Assembly (NCBI GenBank): GCA_047619465.1
Contig: JBLHJW010000004.1
Span: 1 to 32,776, forward strand
Length of the DNA stretch: 32,776 nt
Direction: 5' to 3'
Origin: CAYHDV01 sp047619465
GTDB taxonomy: Bacteria > Patescibacteriota > Minisyncoccia > Phycocordibacterales > CSBR16-119
Below the pieces are notes generated by a model, which made no database searches, was not told the origin of the DNA, and saw only the letters and a list, made by a program, of their open reading frames with translations. Shown here piece by piece: positions 22,316-30,124 of the stretch (within the stretch, counting starts at the first letter, position 1; every line of letters begins with the position of its first letter). A program made the position numbers and the translations under genes.

Positions 22316-23539
22316 CTATAGTACTTCTTGTTTTAAAATATTTTCCAGCCTTAGGCCTCGAGACCCTTTTATGAATATATATTTTTCTCTAAAGCCTGAG
22401 TCTTTCAGTGTTTTTATAAGATCAAGAGTTGTTGAGTAGTTTTTGAAAGGTCCTCCAACACTCAAAAACTCCTTACCGACGAGGTAAACATTTTCTATAA
22501 CGCTATTTTCCAGTTGTTTTATTATTTTCTTGTGGGCCTCATGGCTATACTCACCAAGCTCTAGCATGTCCCCCAAAATAACAATTTTATCTTGCTCTGA
22601 TTCCTCAGACAAAAACTGTTCTAGGGCCAGATTTATACTGGTTGGATTGGCATTGTACATATCGGCAACAATTTTGTTTCCGTTTTTTGTTGTGTAAACC
22701 CTGGAACGGTCTGATTTTTCTTCATACATCTCTAGAGCCTCAACAATAAGACCCTTTTCTACCCCAAAATCCACACCAACAGTGTATGCAGCTCTGGCAT
22801 TCTGCATATTGTATGAACCAAACAGTTTCAAATCTACATCTAATACATCTATATATGGACTACCTAATAGTTCGCGATCTTCTAACATCGAGACTAGAGT
22901 CTTGTCTGCATTATCAAAGTAAACAGTGCATCCTGAGTTTTTCAAATAGTCGTATAGTTCACCCTTGGCCTTCTTCACGCCCTCCACTCCACCAAAGCCT
23001 TCAAGGTGTGCTTCTCCTATATTTGTAATTATTCCATGTGTTGGATGAGACATATTGCATAGGTACCCAATCTCTCCTAAGTGGTTTGCTCCAATTTCCA
23101 AAATTACCACCTCTGTTTCCTTTGTGATTTTCAATAGAGTGAATGGTGTTCCTAGGTGGTTATTAAAATTCCCCTCTGTTGCTAGGACATTGTATTTCTT
23201 GCTAAGGACAGATCTTATAAGTTCTTTTGTTGTTGTCTTTCCATTACTTCCTGTTATAGCAATAACAGGAATATCAAAAATGTTTCTGTGATGCTCTGCC
23301 AAATCTCTAAAAAGCTTTGTTGTGTTTTCCGAGTAAAAAACATTTTCATTTGTGTCTGACAGGTCCTTTCTATTTGAAACGGCAAATGGAGCCCCATTTT
23401 CGATTGCTTTTAACACAAAGTCGTTGCCATCAAAGTTGTCTCCAGCTATAGCAAAAAAGGCTTTACCAGAAGCCATGGTTCTGGTGTCTGTTGTGAATTC
23501 AAAATTGTTGTCCTTCAGTGCGTTATAGATTTCTTCCAT
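22316..23539 (-). CDS. murF: UDP-MurNAc-tripeptide--D-alanyl-D-alanine ligase MurF
   Basis: 407 residues, slightly short for the family (about 450). Cytoplasmic ligase adding D-Ala-D-Ala to the muramyl tripeptide. The N-terminal uridine-binding part has TDTRTMASGKAFFAIAG and DGNDFV. The ATP site is ITGSNGKTTTKELI (about 95-108), followed by ATEGNFNNHLGTP and EIGANHLGEIGYL, both typical of MurF. Then come NIGEAHLEGFGG, MYNANPTS and LGDMLELG, with a C-terminal KGSRGLRLE. The gene is monocistronic and divergent from the unknown gene at 23580 over 40 bases, within a cluster that also holds murA, murB, murE and an Mpl-like ligase. Confidence 0.95.
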   Translation of the reverse strand: MEEIYNALKDNNFEFTTDTRTMASGKAFFAIAGDNFDGNDFVLKAIENGAPFAVSNRKDLSDTNENVFYSENTTKLFRDLAEHHRNIFDIPVIAITGSNGKTTTKELIRSVLSKKYNVLATEGNFNNHLGTPFTLLKITKETEVVILEIGANHLGEIGYLCNMSHPTHGIITNIGEAHLEGFGGVEGVKKAKGELYDYLKNSGCTVYFDNADKTLVSMLEDRELLGSPYIDVLDVDLKLFGSYNMQNARAAYTVGVDFGVEKGLIVEALEMYEEKSDRSRVYTTKNGNKIVADMYNANPTSINLALEQFLSEESEQDKIVILGDMLELGEYSHEAHKKIIKQLENSVIENVYLVGKEFLSVGGPFKNYSTTLDLIKTLKDSGFREKYIFIKGSRGLRLENILKQEVL

Positions 23540-23565
23540 ATGTCTTTGATTCTACCAAAGATTTG

Positions 23566-23571
23566 TATAAT
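23566..23571 (+). promoter_or_regulatory. -10 box of the 23580 gene
   Basis: TATAAT eight bases before the GTG start at 23580. It predicts a leaderless message starting with GTG, and overlaps the divergent murF upstream region. Confidence 0.55.
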
Positions 23572-23579
23572 GTAATATA

Positions 23580-24749
23580 GTGAAAAATCTAATCAAAAAA
23601 ATCAGAGACTCTGGCAAAAATCATCTAGCGGCGGCCCTAGAATCTGGAGTAGATAAATCTATTCTAGAATATTCAAAGACTCTTCTTAGTCACTCTCCAG
23701 AAAATAACATAGAGTCTGAACTAATGGAGTCTTTCAAGGAGGAAATGGTTAGCCGGGGTTTTTCTGAGCAGCTAACAAATAGAACCATTCAACAACTAAA
23801 ATCAAATCGGGTTATACAAACATCTCCTCATACTTCTCTTGTTCCAAGCTCTAGAATGTTCTGTATAGACTGGTTATCAACCCAGGCACTCCAGGCTGGT
23901 GATTTATATATTGTTGGGTCTTTTTCTGGAATACCTTTTTCTAATTCAGTAAAGCCTGGAAGAATTAACACAGGTACGAAGTCTTTAAATTTTGTACCGA
24001 AGACTCATCAGGATGCACTTGTTTACAAGTCTCCTGTTTTTGAAAAATCATTTGCTGAGTTTGATTTAAATATGAAATCTCTACAAGGAGTTGTGAGCCC
24101 TGCAGGATTTGAATCCTTTAGCGACTGGGCATGCTCGAACAGTGGAGCTCTACACTCTAGAGCTCTGGATAAAGAAATTGTCTATCTTGATATAAACAAT
24201 GTAATAGCAAGATATATTTTGAAGGTAATAGACAACCAGGCCCACCCTATTTCTAAACTTTTATTTGATAATAGATATAGAGAAACTTTTATAAAACATT
24301 TTGGAGAGAAGACGCATCTTTTCTACGGAGCGTATAAATCATCAAAATATAAAAAAAGAGAGTCCCTTTATTTTGATGGCTTGGACCTGTCTGGAGATTA
24401 TCATCAGATTCGTTTATCTCCAGAGGAGTTACGGAAGAAACTCATAGATGGAACTCTCTGTCCGGCAACCATACTTACCTTTACAATTCTTTCTTTTCTT
24501 AATGACTTTAAATGTCTTGGTAGCTTTATGCAGGTGGAATATCTTTCAGAATTTAAAAATAAATGGCAAGCAAGTGGTCTTCTGGGGGATGTATCTTTAG
24601 TTAAAACAAGCAATCTTTCTACTGGTGAGTTTGAAAACTTTACAGAGACCTCTCTAGAATATTTATCAATAAAGCCAGACCTTCTGGAGGCAGAAAATAG
24701 TTCCATGAAATATCTATGGCTACCCATGAAAGACCAGTTTCTAAAATAG
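23580..24749 (+). CDS. conserved-looking protein of unknown function in the mur cluster
   Basis: 389 residues from a GTG. No family recognised. The N-terminal about 80 residues are helical and charged (IKKIRDSGKNHLAAALESG). The main domain starts near SLVPSSRMFCIDWLSTQALQ and contains GDLYIVGSFSGIPFSNS and KPGRINTG, a striking Gly/Pro loop region. Later come LYFDGLDLSGDYHQIRLSPEELR and a helix CPATILTFTILSFLNDFKCLGSFMQVEY. There is no signal peptide or clear membrane span. It lies 24 bases before an Mpl-like ligase and divergent from murF, so a link to muropeptide synthesis or recycling is plausible by position only. The conserved-looking polar residues would suit an enzyme. Codon use looks like that of its neighbours. 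Confidence 0.75.
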   Translation: MKNLIKKIRDSGKNHLAAALESGVDKSILEYSKTLLSHSPENNIESELMESFKEEMVSRGFSEQLTNRTIQQLKSNRVIQTSPHTSLVPSSRMFCIDWLSTQALQAGDLYIVGSFSGIPFSNSVKPGRINTGTKSLNFVPKTHQDALVYKSPVFEKSFAEFDLNMKSLQGVVSPAGFESFSDWACSNSGALHSRALDKEIVYLDINNVIARYILKVIDNQAHPISKLLFDNRYRETFIKHFGEKTHLFYGAYKSSKYKKRESLYFDGLDLSGDYHQIRLSPEELRKKLIDGTLCPATILTFTILSFLNDFKCLGSFMQVEYLSEFKNKWQASGLLGDVSLVKTSNLSTGEFENFTETSLEYLSIKPDLLEAENSSMKYLWLPMKDQFLK

Positions 24750-24760
24750 ACAGGCCTGTG

Positions 24761-24766
24761 TATAAT
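24761..24766 (+). promoter_or_regulatory. -10 box of the Mpl-like gene
   Basis: TGTGTATAAT, with TATAAT at 24761-24766, seven bases before the ATG at 24774, within the 24-base gap after the previous stop. It predicts an independent leaderless transcript. Confidence 0.6.
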
Positions 24767-24773
24767 ACGTTTT

Positions 24774-26159
24774 ATGAATGTTCACATAATAGGAATTTGC
24801 GGTAAGGGAACATCTGCTACTGCTTTATTGTTAAAACAAAAAGGCTGGACTGTTACAGGGTCTGACTCTGGTTCTTTTGAGCCAATAGCTACAGCGCTTA
24901 GAGATAATGATATAAAACACACTGTAGGATACGATGCTTCAAACATTCCAGAAAATGTTGATTTGATAATTCTAGGCTCTTCCGCTCAACTTTCAATTGA
25001 AAACAATGAAGAGGTTGCAAAAGCAATGTCTCTAGATAATCCAAAGATGTCTTTTGCAGAAATTCTTGGAGACCTAACAAAAGAAACAAACAATCTTGTA
25101 ATAGTGGGGAGCTACGGAAAGTCTACTTGCAGTTCTCTCGCCGCTCACATAATGAAAGAGTCCGGAAAAGACCCATCTTACTTTCTAGGTGCCGAGCCAA
25201 AAGATTTTGGAACCTCGCACATTGGAAAGGGGGAAATTTTCATACTTGAGGGAGATGAGTATCCGCACGACAGTAAATCTCTAACTCCAAAATTTTTATT
25301 TTACAATCCAAAATCAATACTACTAATATCTGGAGAGCACGACCATATAAATAAATTCCCAACGGTTGAATCTTACCTGAAACCATACAAAGATCTTCTG
25401 AAGATAATCCCAGAAAGAGGCGTGATTGTTGCGGGAATAAATCACCCAAACGTTTCTGAGTTGGTGAATGATATCAATCAAAAAGTTTTTACTTACGGTC
25501 TTGAGAAAGCAGATTACACACCCGATAATATATCTTATGGTGAGGTCTCTAGTTTTGATCTACAGAAAGATGGTAAATATTTAACAAGTATAAAAACGAA
25601 TTTACTTGGAGATCACAATATAGAAAATATAGTTGGGGTTTCCGCTCTTCTACTAGAAAACAATCTTGTCACAATAGATGAATTGGCAAATTCAATACAG
25701 ACTTTCAAGGGAGTCAAAAACAGACTAGAATTAAAAAATCCAAACAGCATAGTTCCCGTCTATGAAAGCTTTGGTTCATCTTATAAAAAAGCAAAGGCAG
25801 ATATCTCTGCAATAAAGAAACATTTTCCAGATAAAAATATCATAGCCATATTTGAACCTCATACATTTGGCTGGAGGAACAAAGGAAATCTATCTTGGTA
25901 CATTGATGTTTTTGAAGATGTGTCTAAAGTAGTAGTTTACAAACCGTCATCTGCAGGAAATGAAACACCTGAACAGCTATCCCTGTCGGACATGGTGAAA
26001 CAAATAAACCTAAATGAAGACAAGGCCGTTCCTGAAACAAAGAAAGGCAACCTACCTGACCTAGCCAAATCCACAGCAGATGAAAACTCTATTATTCTGC
26101 TAATCACATCTTCAGATTTTGATGGTCAGATAGAGAAAATAGTTTCGGTATTTAAATAA
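24774..26159 (+). CDS. mpl: Mur ligase of the Mpl/MurC type
   Basis: 461 residues. The N-terminal Rossmann-like uridine domain begins MNVHIIGICGKGTSATA, as in Mpl and MurC. The ATP loop is VGSYGKSTCSS (about 111-120), with Tyr and Ser where most Mur ligases have His and Thr (GTHGKTTT). The next motif is LEGDEYPHDSKSLTPKF (about 158-174), closer to the 'EADEYDtaFfdkrsKF' of Mpl than to MurC's 'EADESDgsF'; HDHINKFPT and NIVGVSALL follow. Mpl attaches salvaged L-Ala-D-Glu-mDAP to UDP-MurNAc; MurC adds L-Ala. No other MurC is in the window, so either role is open. The protein ends in ITSSDFDG (compare 'MsngsFgGl'). Confidence 0.8.
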   Translation: MNVHIIGICGKGTSATALLLKQKGWTVTGSDSGSFEPIATALRDNDIKHTVGYDASNIPENVDLIILGSSAQLSIENNEEVAKAMSLDNPKMSFAEILGDLTKETNNLVIVGSYGKSTCSSLAAHIMKESGKDPSYFLGAEPKDFGTSHIGKGEIFILEGDEYPHDSKSLTPKFLFYNPKSILLISGEHDHINKFPTVESYLKPYKDLLKIIPERGVIVAGINHPNVSELVNDINQKVFTYGLEKADYTPDNISYGEVSSFDLQKDGKYLTSIKTNLLGDHNIENIVGVSALLLENNLVTIDELANSIQTFKGVKNRLELKNPNSIVPVYESFGSSYKKAKADISAIKKHFPDKNIIAIFEPHTFGWRNKGNLSWYIDVFEDVSKVVVYKPSSAGNETPEQLSLSDMVKQINLNEDKAVPETKKGNLPDLAKSTADENSIILLITSSDFDGQIEKIVSVFK

Positions 26160-26187
26160 AAAGCCTTCTACAGATTGAAGGCTTTTT
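26158..26187. terminator. shared terminator between mpl and murE
   Basis: Stem AAAAAGCCTTC / GAAGGCTTTTT (26158-26168, 26177-26187) with an 8-base loop. Both stop codons fall in it, and the right arm encodes the last residues of MurE (EKAF). It serves both convergent genes. Confidence 0.9.
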
Positions 26188-27610
26188 CTAATTCTTGCTT
26201 GTCACTGAAGTGTTTTTTTACATCTCCAATAATTTGATAGTCTTCGTGACCTTTACCAGCAATCAAAACAATGTCACCTGGCTCTGCCAATGCTACAGAT
26301 CTTTTAATCGCCTCTCTTCTATCCAGAATAACTATTGCTTTTTCTTTTTTTGAAACACCTTTTAACATATCATTTATTATCTCTTCTGGATCTTCGTTTC
26401 TTGGATTGTCTGATGTGAGAACTAAAATATCTGAGTACTTATCCAAAACCTCAGCCATCAAAGACCTCTTTGTTTTGTCTCTGTCTCCCCCAGCACCAGC
26501 AATGGAAATTATTTTTCCTTTTCTTTTAAATGATTCAAGTGTAACTAGAACATTTTCTAAGGCGTCAGGAGTGTGTGCGTAATCAATAATACCAACAACA
26601 CCTGTCGGTGAAACAATCCTATCCATGCGACCAACAGCACCCTTGATAATTGAAGACTCCTTACTTATTTGCTCATGACTCAAACCAAGCTCTCTTAGTG
26701 AAGCATACACTGCAACAAAATTATAAGCATTAAACTCGCCTACTAATGGTATTTCTAAATCTAGGTTGTTTATACTAATCTCTAATCCTTCAATACTCGT
26801 TTCACGCATTTCAAATAAGTAATCAGAATCAGGGTTAGACTGTCCGTATGTGAGAACTTTAGCTTTTGTGTCTTCTACAATTCTGAGACCAAACGAATCA
26901 TCCTTGTTTGTAACTGCAAAAGATTCCTTTGGTAAATTATCGAACAATAGCTTTTTAGCTTCGAAGTATGACTCCATGTCTTTGTGGTAATCAAGATGGT
27001 CTTGCGTGAAATTTGTGAAGACAGCTCCAGTGAAACACAAACCAAGCACACGACCCTGCGCGAGAGAGTGGGAAGAAACTTCCATGAAACAATATTCACA
27101 TTCTGCATCAACCATGTTTTTTAGATTTCTCTGAATTTGAATTGCGTCACCAGTTGTATGTGTCGAAGAAAAAACAGTCCCATTAATATTATTCTCCACA
27201 GTTGAAAGAAGTCCGCATTTGAATCCAGCAGATGTAGCTATTTGGAATAGTATTGTGGCAACAGATGTTTTTCCGTTTGTACCTGTAACACCAACTACTC
27301 TAATATTTTTAGATGGCTCATCAAAGAAAAGACTCGCGACTTCACCTATTAGGTTTCTAACAGATTTTACTTTTAGATAAAAAATACCCTCTATTTTATT
27401 TAAATCTTTTTCATGAACAATAACAACTGCTCCATTATTGATAGCTGTTTCTATATAATCGTGTCCATCAAACTTCCCTCCAGAAACGGCGAAAAATAAA
27501 TTGTTCTCTTTTATCTCTCTTGAATCAATACCTATATCAGAAATTAAAATGTCTGGAAGATTGTGCTCTGCTGCAACCACTTTTGGAATTATTTCAGTTA
27601 ATTTTTTCAT
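26168..27610 (-). CDS. murE: UDP-MurNAc-L-Ala-D-Glu--meso-DAP ligase MurE
   Basis: 480 residues. Cytoplasmic ligase adding the third residue of the stem peptide. N-terminal DSREIKENNLFFAVSG is followed by the ATP loop VTGTNGKTS (about 108-116), HTTGDAIQIQ, MEVSSHSLAQGRV, FTNFTQDHLDYH and the carbamylated-Lys region YFEAKKLLFD. The C-terminal domain carries TSDNPRNEDP: DNPR (401-404) is the signature of enzymes selecting meso-diaminopimelate rather than Lys. Its ATG overlaps the murB stop (ATGA), so translation is coupled. No Shine-Dalgarno is visible. The C-terminal codons form part of a terminator hairpin. Confidence 0.96.
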   Translation of the reverse strand: MKKLTEIIPKVVAAEHNLPDILISDIGIDSREIKENNLFFAVSGGKFDGHDYIETAINNGAVVIVHEKDLNKIEGIFYLKVKSVRNLIGEVASLFFDEPSKNIRVVGVTGTNGKTSVATILFQIATSAGFKCGLLSTVENNINGTVFSSTHTTGDAIQIQRNLKNMVDAECEYCFMEVSSHSLAQGRVLGLCFTGAVFTNFTQDHLDYHKDMESYFEAKKLLFDNLPKESFAVTNKDDSFGLRIVEDTKAKVLTYGQSNPDSDYLFEMRETSIEGLEISINNLDLEIPLVGEFNAYNFVAVYASLRELGLSHEQISKESSIIKGAVGRMDRIVSPTGVVGIIDYAHTPDALENVLVTLESFKRKGKIISIAGAGGDRDKTKRSLMAEVLDKYSDILVLTSDNPRNEDPEEIINDMLKGVSKKEKAIVILDRREAIKRSVALAEPGDIVLIAGKGHEDYQIIGDVKKHFSDKQELEKAFNL

Positions 27611-28632
27611 GATTTATTTATACTAACAGGCTCTTGAACCAATTCAACATTAAATAATTCCTTTACTCTTGAAATTATTTTACTTTTAAATTTATTTAAC
27701 TCTTTATGATCTCCACCACCAGTATGAATTATCACAAGTGCGTGTTTTTCGTAAGTTTTAAAAGATCCATCCTCAAATCCTTTTAGTCCAGCTTTCTCAA
27801 TAAGCCAACCTGCTGAAACTTTGACTCCTTCTTCTGTTTGGAACTGCGGCATATCAGGAAATTCCTTGTTAAGTGAACTGGCAAGATCATCTGAAACAAA
27901 AGGATTCCCAAAAAAGGATCCAGCATTCCAAAAAATTTTCCAGTTTGGTAATTTTGATTTTCTAATAAGGGTTACAATTTCTCGAATATCAGATAGTGTT
28001 GGCTTGCCTATCGAGGCTTTATTAAACTCTTCTTTAACACTGCCATAGTTTGGCACTTTTACTTCTTTGCTTTTAGCTAGAAAAAAACAAACTGATAAAA
28101 TAATATACAAACCCGGGTTTCTTTTAAAAATTGAATCTCTGTAAGAGAAAGAACATTCTTTTGCGCTTATGGTCTCTTTTTTCAAAGAGTTCAAATTAAA
28201 AACTTCTACAGAGTGAATCGTCTCTGAAACTTCTTGACCATAAGCTCCTATGTTCTGAATAGGAGCAGCTCCAACAGTCCCAGGAATAAAACTCAAGGCC
28301 TCAATACCTGAGAAATTTTTATCTGTAGCCCACCCAACAAATTCATCCCAAATAACACCTGAGCCAACACAAATTTTAACACTCCGATCATCTTCCTGTA
28401 ATATCTCCACCCCTTTAATTTCATTCTTCAAGATAAGAAAGTTAGATATGTCTTCCAACACAACATTTGAACCACTACCTAAAACAAAAATTTTTAGACT
28501 GTTTTCTTTAGCAAAACTAGCATATTTAAAAAGATCTTCTTCTCTACTTAAGATTCCAAAATACTCTGCAACAGCTGGAAGATGAAGCGTGTTCAGGTTT
28601 TCTAATTCTTTTTTATTTTCAACGTTAAACAT
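27607..28632 (-). CDS. murB: UDP-N-acetylenolpyruvoylglucosamine reductase MurB
   Basis: 341 residues. FAD enzyme reducing the MurA product to UDP-MurNAc. FAD-binding features: LGSGSNVVLED and IPGTVGAAPIQNIGAYGQEV. Catalytic features: SYRDSIFK (R165), NAGSFFGNP (S239) and a C-terminal SAGWLIEKAGLKGFEDG and KHALVIIHTGGG. The NAGSFF.NP and AGWLIE.aGlkG pattern puts it with type I MurB. It starts on the last base of the murA stop (TAATG) and ends overlapping murE, the middle of a murA-murB-murE operon. Its stop codon is TGA. Confidence 0.96.
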   Translation of the reverse strand: MFNVENKKELENLNTLHLPAVAEYFGILSREEDLFKYASFAKENSLKIFVLGSGSNVVLEDISNFLILKNEIKGVEILQEDDRSVKICVGSGVIWDEFVGWATDKNFSGIEALSFIPGTVGAAPIQNIGAYGQEVSETIHSVEVFNLNSLKKETISAKECSFSYRDSIFKRNPGLYIILSVCFFLAKSKEVKVPNYGSVKEEFNKASIGKPTLSDIREIVTLIRKSKLPNWKIFWNAGSFFGNPFVSDDLASSLNKEFPDMPQFQTEEGVKVSAGWLIEKAGLKGFEDGSFKTYEKHALVIIHTGGGDHKELNKFKSKIISRVKELFNVELVQEPVSINKS

Positions 28633-29951
28633 TATTTATCTGATATATCTGCACCCAAAATTCTAAGCCTGTCTACAATATCTTCATATCCTCTATGAAT
28701 CTGACCTGCATTATTTATAACGCTCTCTCCTTCAGCTGATAGTGCGGCTATTACTAGAGCCATCCCAGCACGAATATCTGGAGAAGCCATTTTGACCCCC
28801 GTAAGTTTGGATGATCTGTTGTTCCCAATTACTGTCACTTCCTGGTGGTGACTCATGATTGTATCTGCCCCCATAGTGTTTAAAACATCACAAAATAAAA
28901 GTCTCCTATCAAACATTCTTTGTTTAAAGGTAACCATGCCTTTTGAGTGGACAGACATGGCAATCAAAGAACTTAAGTGATCAGGAGAAAGACCGGGCCA
29001 TCTGTCATCATATACAGTTCTAATTCTTTTTGCTTTGGTTGTTGGTCTCTTTATGTTTATCTCATCATGTTTTGGTACAAAAAGGCCATCTGATTTTTCT
29101 TCTATTGTTACTCCAAGTTTCTCAAAAATATAAAAAGCTATCTCTCCAAGATGTGAAACTTTAGCACCTTCAATTAACACACCTTCTCCAACTGCTGCAG
29201 CCATGCAAATAAAACTTCCAATCTCAATCATGTCTGGATCTAGTCGATGTTCAGTCCCGCTAAGTTTTTCTACACCCTCAATAGATAGAAGGTTTGTTCC
29301 TGATCCAGATATTTTTGCGCCCATACTATTTAGCATCTTACACAACTGCTGGATATAGGGCTCACATGCAGCATTGTAAATTTCCAGCCGGTGCTCCTTT
29401 TCACCTTTCTTTAGAACAGAAGCCAAGATGACATTGGCTGTTCCTGTAACAGAAGCTTCTCTAAGTGTTATTCTTTTTGAATCAATTTTTGTTAGTGAAA
29501 TTATATTGTTCTCTCTGTCAAACTCCCCTCCGATATCGACAAAGGCCCTTGTGTGAACAGTTACAGGACGAACTCCTATACGATCTCCGCCGGGCTCAGG
29601 CAAGTAACCTACACCAAATCGAGCCAACATTGCCCCAGAAACCATCAAAGAACCCCTAAGTTCCGAAAACTTTTGCTGGAAAAGGTCTGTTTTCATCTTT
29701 TCTGGATCCACATTCGAAGCATTAAACTGCCAAGAACCCTCACCTAGATCCTTAACAGAGACACTAATTAGGCGAAAAAGATCTAATAAGTTAACTATAT
29801 CTAAGATTTTTGGAAGATTATGAATAAATACATCTTCTTCAGTAAGTAGAACAGCCGCAAGAACTTGAAAAGCCTCATTTTTGGCCCCTTGAGGCTTAAT
29901 TGACCCCTTTAATTTTTTACCACCTTTAATTTTTAGAATATCACTGAACAT
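28632..29951 (-). CDS. murA: UDP-N-acetylglucosamine enolpyruvyl transferase MurA, Cys-to-Asp form
   Basis: 439 residues from the ATG at 29951 (MFSDILKIKGGKKLKG). The frame is open to 30026 but the extra 25 residues are unlike MurA, and a TATAAT box six bases before 29951 fixes the start. It catalyses the first committed step of peptidoglycan synthesis. Visible: the active-site Lys-Asn pair in PQGAKNEAF (K24, N25), the flexible loop EPGGDRIGVRPV, SPDHLSSL, MASPDIRAGMALVIA and GQIHRGYEDIVDRLRILGA. The loop residue that is Cys115 in E. coli is Asp123 here. Fosfomycin alkylates that Cys, and Asp forms (as in Mycobacterium) are intrinsically resistant. First gene of murA-murB-murE. Confidence 0.95.
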   Translation of the reverse strand: MFSDILKIKGGKKLKGSIKPQGAKNEAFQVLAAVLLTEEDVFIHNLPKILDIVNLLDLFRLISVSVKDLGEGSWQFNASNVDPEKMKTDLFQQKFSELRGSLMVSGAMLARFGVGYLPEPGGDRIGVRPVTVHTRAFVDIGGEFDRENNIISLTKIDSKRITLREASVTGTANVILASVLKKGEKEHRLEIYNAACEPYIQQLCKMLNSMGAKISGSGTNLLSIEGVEKLSGTEHRLDPDMIEIGSFICMAAAVGEGVLIEGAKVSHLGEIAFYIFEKLGVTIEEKSDGLFVPKHDEINIKRPTTKAKRIRTVYDDRWPGLSPDHLSSLIAMSVHSKGMVTFKQRMFDRRLLFCDVLNTMGADTIMSHHQEVTVIGNNRSSKLTGVKMASPDIRAGMALVIAALSAEGESVINNAGQIHRGYEDIVDRLRILGADISDK

Positions 29952-29957
29952 AAGGTC

Positions 29958-29985
29958 ATTATAGGAGGTATCAAAATTTAAACAA
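29958..29985 (-). promoter_or_regulatory. murA promoter, leaderless architecture
   Basis: TTGTTT (29980-29985), a 16-base spacer and TATAAT (29958-29963) on the minus strand, six bases before the murA ATG. Confidence 0.6.
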
Positions 29986-29991
29986 GTCGAT

Positions 29992-30020
29992 TGGACATAC
30001 TTTAAAAAATGAGCTATTAT
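29992..30020 (+). promoter_or_regulatory. distal nusA promoter
   Basis: TGGACA (29992-29997), a 17-base spacer and TATTAT (30015-30020). It would give nusA a leader of about 98 bases containing ATACAT / ATGTAT (30086-30091, 30096-30101) and a GTTCGCT..AAGCGGAC hairpin. A second -10-like TACAAT (30114-30119) is five bases before the nusA ATG. Confidence 0.45.
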
Positions 30021-30124
30021 ACACACCTACTGTTCGCTGGCAAAGCGGACATTTTAAATTAGAAGATTAAAATTAAATATCGAGTATACATATGAATGTA
30101 TGTGTACGGTAGGTACAATTAAAT

